Assembly: GCA_032622095.1 (NCBI GenBank)
Contig: CP136063.1
Span: 82,251,980 to 82,315,979, forward strand
Reading direction: 5' to 3'
Source of the DNA: Siphonodentalium dalli
Lineage: Eukaryota > Mollusca > Scaphopoda > Gadilida > Siphonodentaliidae
Length of the DNA stretch: 64,000 nucleotides
A model generated the notes under the pieces. That model saw only the letters and a program-made list of their open reading frames with translations, was not told the DNA's origin and made no database searches. Each line of letters starts with the position of its first letter. Position 1 is the first letter of the stretch. Shown here piece by piece: positions 37,904 to 49,300 of the stretch. The translations under genes and the position numbers were made by a program.

Positions 37904-40153
37904 TTTATTACGCGACAAGGTGGTGTAAGCTGTATTACAGTATTTCATGTTAGAGCGGACGATCGATAATCCACTGGGCGAATGTATTATGGTTAGGTAT
38001 TTATTCGTACTTGAGTATAAACCGTACCGATAGAGTGACGATAGTCCAACAAAGATTAGCACATGTGTTTACGTCACCGGTGTAATTGTGGGGACATGTT
38101 TCTATTGTGAAGATTCGCTATCCCGAAGGTCCACTATTCCGAAGGTTCTCTATTCTGAATACTTGCTATTTCGAAGGTTCACTATTCCGAAGATTCGCTA
38201 TTCCGAAGGTTCTCTATTCCGAAGGTTTTTGTTATTTTTAGGTTAATTCTATATTCTAAAGTATTGAGAGGGTTCATTATCACGAAGATTCTTTTTATGG
38301 AGTGTGCGCTCACATCCGAACTGATCCTGCGCGCATACCGATACAGATACAGGAGGAAATAACTTAGAACATTAAATGTGATTTTGTTTTGTTTTCGTGG
38401 GTTTTCTTGAGATTTAATGTGATTACGTGGGCCCATACCTTTGAACTCTTGGCATATAATATGAATGTTGTGGTATATATGGACCCTCCTGCATTGGGAC
38501 ATGACACAGGTACAGTTGACTTAAGTGCTGCTCTGTGCGGGCTCCAATTTGGGGTTCAATATTTTAAGGGCCAAATTTTATAATTTTATGGGCCCATACC
38601 TTTGAACTCTGGGCATATGATATGAATATTGGGGGGGGGGGATGTCTCTATTCCGAAGGTTCACTATCCCGAAGGTACACTATTCCGAAATTTCTCTGAA
38701 TGTTCGCAATTCCGAAGGTTCACAAATCCGAAGGTTCACCAATCCGAAGTTTCGCTATTCCGAAGGTTCTCTATTCCGAAGGTTTTTGTTATTTTAAGGT
38801 TAATTCTATATTCTAAAGTATTGAGAGGATTCATTATCACGAAGATTCTTTTTATGAAGGAAATAACTTAAAACATTAAATGTGATTTTGTTTTGTTTTC
38901 GCGGGTTTTCTTGAGTTTAATGTCATTACGTATGACCTTATTTCTCATTACATATTCACGCCAAGCAGCCCACACAATTGCTATGTTTCCATGCGATTTA
39001 ATGTCATTACGTGTGACCTAATATCTCAATAATCTGAGGCAAGAGTACGCCTGCTAAAGGCGAATTATAACAGTGGGGCTATAACGCTCAATGAATACTG
39101 GAGGCTATAACAAACTGCGCAGCAGAATATCGCTGACTAGACGAGTATGAGATGAGCCTAACTGCAATTGTGACTTTGTTTAAAGGCCCACTTAATTTTC
39201 GAGTCATTGATTTTTGTTATAGTATATACGGTTTTAATAACAATTTATGCCATAAAATTTGAATAAAATACTATAATTCATCACCATTTGAAACGCAGAA
39301 TAATTCTATCTCCTAGTTTGAAACACCTTTAAAAAACCGCGACAAGTCGTGCGTCGTATATCTAGCAATTAGCAACTAAAATGTTCTCTTCGGCTTTCCA
39401 TAGATTTCAACGTAATTTGATACTTAGGGGTATTTGTGTCCGGGAAGTGTTGTGGACGGGTCAAATCGTGATCCCGATCTGATCTTGACCTTTAAAACTG
39501 TCAATGCAAGGTCAATTTGGGTAAAACGGACGAATTTCGGCGAAATTTGATACCTAGGGATACTTTTGTCCGAGGAGTGTTATTAACGGGTCAAATCGTG
39601 ACCTCGGCGTAACCTTAACCTTCAATGTGGTCAATCAAAGGTCAAATCGGGTAAAACGGATGGATTTCGATTAAATTTGATACTTTTGTCGGGGGAGTGT
39701 TTTGGACGGGTCAAATCATGACTCCGACCTTACCTTGACCTTCAAAAATGTTAATTAAAGGTCAAGTGGGGTAAAACGGACGGATTTCGACGAAATTTGA
39801 TACCTAGGGATATTTTTCTCCGGGGCGGGGGTGTTTTGGACGGGTCAAATCATGACCCTGACCTGACCTTGACTTTCGAAATAGTCAATTCAAGGTCAAA
39901 TCGCGCCTTTCGTCGGAAATCAGATGGGAAACAGCCCGGACGAAGTCGGGCCCATCAGCTTGTGTAATAAAGAAGACAGTTTGAAGAATGTAATGTATAA
40001 CACGAGAAACGGGAAAACTTGAAATATGGAAGTATGCAAATTTCCCACATAAAATTTGAAAGCTAGTTTATAGTATAATTATATTATAATTTATATTTAT
40101 GGCTAATAATATGATATTGGTGGCGTTACCATTTCTGACTATGGTTTTCTTGT
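37904..40153 (-). mobile_element. copy B of the ACAAGAAAACC repeat, inverted relative to A
   Basis: About 2250 bp matching copy A in reverse, with the same order of parts: CTTCGGAATAG-type repeats at 38105-38235 and 38640-38790, and ~131-bp GGTCAAATCATGACC units at 39400-39900. The terminal tract ends ...ATGGTTTTCTTGT at 40153. Its end abuts or forms the first coding exon of the lectin-mucin gene. Confidence 0.75.
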
Positions 40154-40354
40154 CCACAGATGTCCGATGTTCAGTCGATCTAGCGGCTGGTAAACCGACA
40201 ACAGAGTCGTCGACGTCGGCGCCTGGTTTCGGTGCAGAGAATGTAGTGGATAACAGTTACATCACATTTTCTCGGACATTGCCGGAGATGTCTCCATGGA
40301 TACGGGTAGACCTACAGGATGTCTATGACATACACGAGGTCTGGGTCACTTCTG
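40099..40354 (+). CDS. exon 1: signal peptide and first half of F5/8C domain
   Basis: The ATG at 40099 opens a hydrophobic run (ILVALPFLTMVFLS, residues 6-19), then VDLAAGKPTTESST and PWIRVDLQ. The donor is TCTG|GTAAGT, phase 1. The first ~55 coding bases belong to the end of repeat copy B. Alternative model: TTTTCTTGTCCACAG at 40145-40159 is a good 3' splice site, so coding could start at 40160 as a symmetric 195-bp phase 1-1 exon with a signal-peptide exon further upstream. Sequence alone cannot decide. The ATG has G at +4 but T at -3. Confidence 0.65.
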
Positions 40355-43300
40355 GTAAGTTTGGTTTAAGCCTTTCTTTACCAAATGAATTCTCCCATTC
40401 GGTTATAAAAGTAAACATTGGCATTTGGAATAGTCTATTATTAATATCACGAAATCTAAGCAGACGGCAGCTAACACCAGTGCATACGGATTCCTATGCA
40501 TTGGTGAGACATGTTTAAATAATAAGTTTAACCGACAGTCATACGTTTGTTGAAAATATTATCTAAACATTTCTCACCAATGAATAGGAATTCTTCTGCG
40601 CTTGTATATTAGCTGTCTTTTGCTTAGAATGTCTGAACATTCCTCTATAATTGTCTGAATAATATACCATTTCAATGTATATCCTGGGGGAACTACTCGT
40701 CAATGAATATTTATACGTATATATTTACATATATAGGTTCACATTGGACTTATTTGAGTCTGAAATAAGTCCATAGTGGACTTTATACACGTTATTCCGT
40801 TCCATGGCGCGGACAATGCACAGTGAAAACTTTATAAAGAGCGTTAGTCAAGAAAGTTGATTTAGGTTCATTAATATGAACTTATTTGGATTGAAATAAG
40901 TCCATATGGAACTTATGTTTCGTTGAACGTTTAGGACCATATAGAGCTTATTTCACATCTATATAATGCCAATATAAGCGTATTTCAGTCCCATTAAGTA
41001 AGTTCACTATGAGCTTATTTCCGCCTGAACAGGCTGTATGGTCATATAGATGTCTACAAATACAAACATGCGGCCCGGCGCGATGTCAAAGCTGGTTCTA
41101 ACCCTGTTAGAATTGTGATCCACTCAAAGGGAGGGTATAACCTGATTTGTGTATCTGGACAAGTTTGTCAGTTGCTTTCTGGTATATAGGCGGTGGTTCC
41201 TACGTGCTGCGGAGTGATGTGATAAATAAAGAAATATATTTCTTAACTGATATTCGTTATCCACCCCTCCGTTAACTAGTATTTAGTATTCAGGAAGAGC
41301 TGGGTGATACCAGCATGTGTGTTGTGTGGTCCCCCTCCACAAGATACAATTTACATGCAACCCATATACACACACGATCGCGAATATTGGCGGCGGCCAT
41401 TTTGAATTATGGTGGGTGTGTGGACTGTGGAGTGCATGGAACTGGTATTATAGGGCCACCCAACAACACCAATTGTTTGGCCGAAATGTGTCAAGGGCCC
41501 AAGAAATACAATGGTTGCCCTATTTGCATACATCCGAATGGCGGCCATTTTGGATAGGGTGGGTGTGTGAATCCTATGGAATGGTTTATTTTATAGGCAA
41601 CTGCCTATATGTTGTCTACACAATTCCCAATCTGAAGCGATCGACTCGCAATGGGTAGTTGTTTAAATACATATTATGGACTTGTTCGAGTGCGATAAAC
41701 TTATAAGTTAGTTCTCAGGTTCTATGCCAACCTGTGGAATGTAGCATTCTACTAACATCACCGAAAATTTCAAAGAAATCGACCATACCACTCCATAGAA
41801 AACATCGTCCGAACTACGCTCAATTGTAAATATTTACATCTCAATGGAGCTTTCCACAGAGGCCACACCCACAGCGGTAGTCCCGCCCACTGGTAAAAAT
41901 ACTTTATCCACATAAATATTGTCTGTTACCCGAGATCGACTTCCGAAGTGAACACATCAGCACTTGCCCTTATGTTAACTAGCTGAAACAGACTCATGTA
42001 TATGATTCGTTCAAATTTGATCTTTTAACCAGTTTGATTTGAAAAAAATTATTTAGATTCAATTTTTGTTTTTTTTTAGATTGAACTTTGATCTGCTGTT
42101 GAACAAAAACAAAATAATAATTTGTTTTTTAAATTAAATTATTTTTATTTTCTTTTTATATTTTTAGATTGAAATCTTTAAAATTTGTTTTTTTAATTAA
42201 ATGTTTTTATTTTTTTTATTTTAAAATTTACTTTTTCGATTTTTAGATTGAAACTTCTTGCTAAAAAATTCAACAAAATTCGGGACACAACAATCGCGAT
42301 AAACTAACGCAAACGATTTCGCCATCTAGCATCATTGCATTTAATTAATATATAAGAATAACGGTGTGGTCAATTTGGATTAATATTCGTAAAAATAACT
42401 ACTCAATTTGAGCAAGATTATTCTCCATATCTATTTGCTCACCCTGTCGGAGTGTTTCACATCACTTCAACTGTTATAACAGTTTAACTAAACTGTTAAA
42501 CAAATTACTAAACTGCTTAAACAGTTTAGTATCATAAACACGTTGGCGCCAATACGCTGCTGTTCTTCAGAGAAGGTAAACTAGATCAACTAGATTTGCC
42601 AAAACACGAGTCCTAATTATAGGAGTATAGGAGTCCTTTACCTAACTTTTATAAGAGTTTAGTGAAACTGTTTAACAGTTTAGTGAAACTGTTTAACAGC
42701 TTAGTAAACGTTTTAGACATCTAGTAAACTGTTATAACAGTTTAGTATAATAAATCAAGTTAGCGCTAAAACGCTACCGTACGATTCTAATATTTTATAT
42801 TGTCGTTACAGGGGGGCAGATGAGCAACTTAATTGTCATGCTTTCAATGGATGATATCAATTATCAAAACTGCACTGCTTTCGCCGATGTTATCCCAGAC
42901 GGATCTGTCATCGTATACCCGTGTCAAGGTCAGCCCGCTCGCTACATCAGGGTCGTCTATGGAACGTCCGGGACTCTCGCTATACGAGAGTTGTTCGTTT
43001 ATAACGTGACGGGTGAGTAAAACCCCATAAGCGCACGTTTTGCCAAAATTCCTAATATTTCAAAATGTATTTTCTCAAATTCTGCCTGGAATCGTTTTGA
43101 ACACTCGATTATTGTGATATTATTTCATATTTACGATGTTATTCTCCTAAATTATGCAGTTCACACCTATATTTTTTAAAATACACTTTTGACTATTTTT
43201 ACCAGCCCGAATGGGTTAAATATATTAGTTAGACATCATAGAACAAGACCATTCTATACAAATTCTATAGTTTGCATCATATAAACTTGTGTTATTAATA

Positions 43301-46300
43301 TGGTATGAATCCGATTAGCTCAACCGAACCTAATAACATATCATATTAGTGAATCATGGTCATCATATCTCTGAAAATATTAGTACCAACCACGTGGGTT
43401 CGGGGGTCGCCATTTACACGAACACGAGATTAATCTTGACCCGAAAGTTACACACGTGACTTTCTAGAAAGACAGATCTAGCAATTATACACATTTATCT
43501 GAAAAAGCGACACTAACACGTCCTTGTGATATTTCGTTTGAGCGAAATAAATAAGTGATGTACCACGTCAATAATTGAAAAAAAAATACGACAAGCTCAC
43601 GAAAGATTCCACCTTGGCCCTTTATGTCTTGATCTGTCCAAAGCTGTTGACCAATAAACCACGGCATCTTACTTAAAAAATAGAACATTAAGGAATTACA
43701 GGGATGGCAAATATGTGGTTTCGAAGCTATCTCAATTAGAGTTGACAATTCGTAGAATTGAATGGAAGCAATTCAAATCTCTTTAAAATTTTACGTGGGG
43801 TTCATCAGGTATCTTTACTCTGGTCCATTACTTGTCTCATCTGCCTCAGCGATATGTCAAATTTAACTACTATGGAACTGCTAGCATATATGCCGACGAT
43901 ACAACCTTCATGGCCATGCAGTGGGACAAATGACGCGTTAATCCAAAGTTATGTCAATAACGAATTACGAAATCTATCTATCTGACTGGTGTTGATGCAA
44001 CAAACTAGCCATCATGCTAACAAAACATAATTTCCATCCAATGTCATTTTATTCGCTGCCCCGTGATTTTTATATATAAGAAATAGGTAGTTGGCTCGTT
44101 ATAAATTGTTCATTTGTGCATGAACAAATGATCATTGTTATCGAACAGACCATGTCTAAATCGACTCAGGTCTGGCCAACGAAAACTATTTGTGGTTGGT
44201 CTTCTGTAAGATTATTTTCATTTTTTTTTCAAGAAAATGTTTTTAATTTGTTTTTATAAAATTTTCAATGCCTTAGAATAGATCCATCTTTCAAGCAAGA
44301 TGTTGCCTTTAATACAGCATATATTAACTTACACAATTCTTTGAATCTTGCATGTAGATTATAAGATAATATAGTACACGAAAATAAATTATGAATATGT
44401 CAAAATAAATAAATAAAATTAAAAAAAAAATCTTACATGGACGATGAGTTCTGATCGCATTCTAGCGGCATTATATATAGTATGCGATTCAACGTAAGAT
44501 CGAGAGCGTGTGTTGAATAAATGTTGGATGGCGTGTAATATATAATATGCCACCTCGTAATATAGACTATACTTCCACCACCAGCTTATAGGCATGCGCA
44601 TCCATTCACTGAAAGTTTGAACTTTTGTTATTTACGAGTAGGCATGTTTTCTCCGGAATAGCTTGATCTGAGTTGTAGAGCATCTCAATATGCCGTTCAT
44701 ATCGAAACATCAATAGCCATGATATCCATAGGAGACACGCATATATAAGAACATGCACTGGCATATTATATGTAATGCTGCAGCAGCGCAGCTCCCGTCA
44801 CGAAAGGAATAATCACATTTTGTACCTGTCAGGTTGGACACAAAAACTAAATTAATAGACAGGACCCATGAGCCCTCTAATATGAGGTTTTAAACTTTTG
44901 ATGGCCATATAAATTTCCAAAACAGGACGTTTTTTTCAGCCTAGCAAAATTTCCATCGATCACATCCCAAACTACAGAGTACAGTAATGCCCAAAGTAAT
45001 TGACCACTCAACCACAGCAGAATTATGGGTAATTTTTCAGGATGAATGGCAACAAGCCATATTTCCGACTAAATCCTGAAAAATTACCAATAATTATGTG
45101 GTTAAGTGGTCAATTACTTTGGGCATTACTGTACTATGTAAAGGCAGCGTCCATAATTCCGTGTGATCACTTTTGTGATGGTTTTTGGATGTGTTACTTA
45201 TGGATTATTTTGTGAATGTTCGCCATGCATGTGATACATATTTTTGTTATTTTTTTTAGTTTATTGAATTAAAAAATGGAAAGTTATGATGCTCATTGCG
45301 AGTATTTATATTTTTTTGTACAAGTGGACATTTTGTTCAGGAAATTCTGAGTTATTTGACGTCAAAATCTGACCGTGTATCATTAATATCAGCTACATTT
45401 GTAGAACGAAATCACAAACGCTTTTTATCACATATTATCATTAAATGTTGTCTGTAACATCATTTGATTGTAGAATCTGGATCGAATGAGACTTCAGCTT
45501 GGGTTACCGCAACTTTCCAACCACCATTGTCTGACATCACGCCAGTTCCTGTACCAACGCAAGCTCCGTCAGGTCCAGGCCCTTCGGCATCAAGTCCAGG
45601 AGGACCCGGTCCGGCGCCAAATGGAGCTCCAACCCCAGCTCCTGTGGAACCAACGAGTGAAGGTGAGGTGACTTAAAATAAATGACCGCACAATTCCATG
45701 TCAGGCATACCGTAGGTGACATTAAGGAGGAGGTCAAGTGACCAATTTTGAATGGGCATTTCCATGCAAATCTCCGCAGCAAAAGTTACAGACTTGCAAA
45801 TATTTCTGGATGTGACTTTGTGCGGTTTGAAAACAATAGACATTTATCTGGCGGGTCGGCTTAGAATTTGTTCCATTAGAAAGTTGATGTATTTTTTTTT
45901 TTTAAATATTGATTTTTTCCAAATTAGGTCAAGTGTTGTAATTCCAGAAAAACATTCTCAAAAACAAATTTATAACAAAAGTTGACTCTTTACCAAGCCG
46001 AGCCTCCAGTTAAATGTTATGTCTGTTTAATAATATGGCTGCTTTAGTTCCCAGAGAAGTGCTTCATATATAACTTTTGCTGGTGAGATTTGCATGGAAA
46101 TCGCCATTCAAGATTGGTCACTTGACCTCCCCCTTAATATGGAAGTTGAGATTGAAAAACTTCTAAGTTCGGCCTTTTGGCATCTCAGACTATAATTATC
46201 TGTTTCCGATGCGGGAAAATATCGAGTAGTCAGACAGCTATGTTTTATTTCCAAACTAAGTCCGTACAACGGTAACATAAACAACTTTTCCATATTCCAT

Positions 46301-49300
46301 TCGAAGAATTTGTGATAAATTAAAAATGTTATCATGTATGCTATTTCAGACGAGATATATACAACGACGAAAACCAATCAGGTAAAAACAAGTTGCGAAC
46401 ATAAAAACCAGATATAACCAGATATAACCAGATGTAACCAGATATAATCATATTTGAACCTCGTTGAACATTTTACAATGCTACGGATTAGCAACCGTTG
46501 ATTAGAAATTGAGAAAGGCAGACATAAACAACCCGCTGATGAGAGAGTTGCAAAAAATGCTATATAGTGGCAGAAACTCTACTGAAGAACACTTAAAGGT
46601 ACTCAATCCGACATGGCGGTCCCCATATCATCAAGATACAACAACATTTCTTTAAAAAACGCTTTAGTTATCAAAATCAATTTATTGCGTATTATCACTT
46701 AAGTAGCACGAAATTTGGCCGTATTACGACTTGATTTTAGAGTTATCCATCTTCATCCGCAATTTTGTCCGAGACCTTCCGCTTGACCACGTGTTTCTAG
46801 GCCACATATTATTACACATCTCGAGAAATAACAAACTTCAAAAATCGATATCTGACCACTCTGAGCTTTGATGGGTGGATTCCTCGACTCGAACCAAATA
46901 TTTTTACCCCCCAAGCCAAAGAAATAGTAACTTAGGAGCGTCTGATCGGATTGAGTACCTTTAATTATGCGATGTCCCATTTATAAAAAATATAAGAGAG
47001 CGATTCTTTACAGAACTAAACTATCAACATAAATTCTTACTCATCTTGAGAAATGATAATCCCAAATAAATGTAATATCACCTGCAACATTGTCCAACTA
47101 ATTATAAACAAATGGTGTGAACCACCAAACATTAAACATTAATGTTAATGTTGCTATATTTATAATCACATTTTATTTTAGTTTTGTAATTGTTTTGACA
47201 TCGGCCTAGAGTGGGCGAATCTATCAATAAATCGTATCTTATCTTAGCTACGGGTACGTTCATGCACTCGCAAATTTGTCAGGCATTCTTTTTCAGCCAG
47301 TTAGGTAAAGAGAGCAACATTGTGCCAGAATCTGAATGCTAAAACCTTTATAAAATACATCTGTACCACATCTAACTATGTAGTACCACTAGTAGCGATG
47401 ATATCGAAATATATCACAGGAATAAATCATATGTGAAAGCAATGTGTCAGTAGTACCGAATTACCACACCCTTCACTTAAGATATTATAGGACTTCAGGT
47501 GTGTGATAACAAAGACTACTTTGGCAATAATATTATTTATTATCCTTACTCTCACTGTTGCACATACACTCATCCATATACCCATGAATTATGATAATGA
47601 TTGTGATTCTCAACCGCTTTACAAAACATCAAGTTATTCGCTATCACAGATAGCTATCTGACTATACAATAATAAATTATAAAATAAATTATTCAATTCA
47701 TAGCCATATACTAGATATCATTATGTTTCATTCAGACCCACTTTAAGCTTTTACATGTTAGTCTAAGGCTTTATACAAACTAAATTATCTCAACATTAAT
47801 CTTATATGTAAGCCTATTACCATTTATATAAGGAATAATAATGCCTCCCGCAGTTTAATATATATATAGGGATGGGAGGGTGGGAAATTTGCCAATGTTG
47901 ACAGTTCGAAATGTCGAGTCGATATGAATTAGATTTGGGCGCGAAACGCATTTATATGGATCAAGGTATTGTGGGAAATATTCATGAATCTTGAGTATAC
48001 TATTTAATTATGACCTTTGACACTAGTATCAATGTCAAAGGTCAAAATTAAGGTATATAGAATACAGGGGCGTATCCAATGATTGTTTCAGGTCTAGTAA
48101 TTACATATTTTGATTGCCAAAATAGCCCTTACATGTGGAACTATACCCAAATAATACTTCTCACGTCGTTAGATTTGGTAAATATGCATTATATATATGT
48201 GCATGTTGCCGTTCATATTCTGGCACCATATAGGGGTTTCAGGAATATTAAAATTAACTATTAACGGTCTTTATTTTCCCAAATATTCTCACGAAAAGTC
48301 TGGGCCATAGTTTATCCAACTATCCCATGAAAGTTCTTTATCACAGGTTATTAATAATCTGTCTTGCAACATAATTGTTATTGCAGACTATGGATCGTAT
48401 GCAACAACTTTGCCACCACTGCCAACTGGCCCACCTACCACACACCCTTTGGCACCGACAACGGTACCACCATCACCACCGCCTGCAACGCAAGCCCCAC
48501 CGGGTCCGGGTAAAGTATCGCCCGGTGAGCCGCCAACAACAGCTCATGTGGAGCCGACGAGCAAAGGTGAGGTGACTTAAAGGTACTCAAGTCGTTTCGA
48601 TGGTGCCCATATCATCAGATTCCAACAAAAACAATATTTTTTTAAATGCCGCTTCAGTTATCAGAATCGAATAATTGCCCAAAAATAATGCTAACTATAG
48701 TCAACTGTAGTATGAAATTGCCCAAAACCTGTTATTTATCAACATTTTGTTCAGCGAAATTTTGCTGGTTTGTCACAAAAAAGCCACTTGATTTTATAGT
48801 TATACATCTTCATCCGCAATTTGATCCGAGACCGTCTTCTCGTCGACTGTTTACTGGGCCACTTAAAATTATCGGTGCTGAAAAATAATACATTTCAAAC
48901 ATCGACATCAGATCACTCTGAGCTTTGATGGGTGAGTTCCTCGACTCGAATCAAATATTTTTTACCCTCGAAACCAAGGAAATTCTTAAGTTGCGGGCAT
49001 TAATTCGGATTATGCATCTTTAAAACAAACGACCGCATACAATACCATGTTAAGCATACAGTAAGTGACAATAATAAGAAAGTTTAGATTGAAAAAAGTT
49101 TCTTAACTTCGCACACCAGGCATAACAGACTATGTCTCTGTGTCCGATGCGGGGGAATATTATCGAGTATAGTGCGACAGTTATGTTTTATTTCCAAACG
49201 ACGTCCGCGTAACATAACGTAGCTATTTCGTTAGTTGTTAACGAAACACGAAACATGCCATACCAACGTCACCATTAAATAGGGAGTCCGTTGCACGTGC

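Larger units (their letters stand above)
45474..46290 (+). repeat. exon-plus-intron duplication, unit 1
   Basis: Exon 3 and following intron sequence match 48387-49205. Shared landmarks: GTGAGGTGACTTAA at the donor; GACCGCA and CCATGT shortly after; TTTCCGATGCGGG versus GTCCGATGCGGG; TTATGTTTTATTTCCAAAC at the far end. MITE C interrupts this unit only. Confidence 0.8.
48387..49205 (+). repeat. exon-plus-intron duplication, unit 2
   Basis: Counterpart of 45474-46290. Carries MITE B at 48581-49019 just after the splice donor, where unit 1 has an uninterrupted TTAA. Lacks MITE C. Confidence 0.8.
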
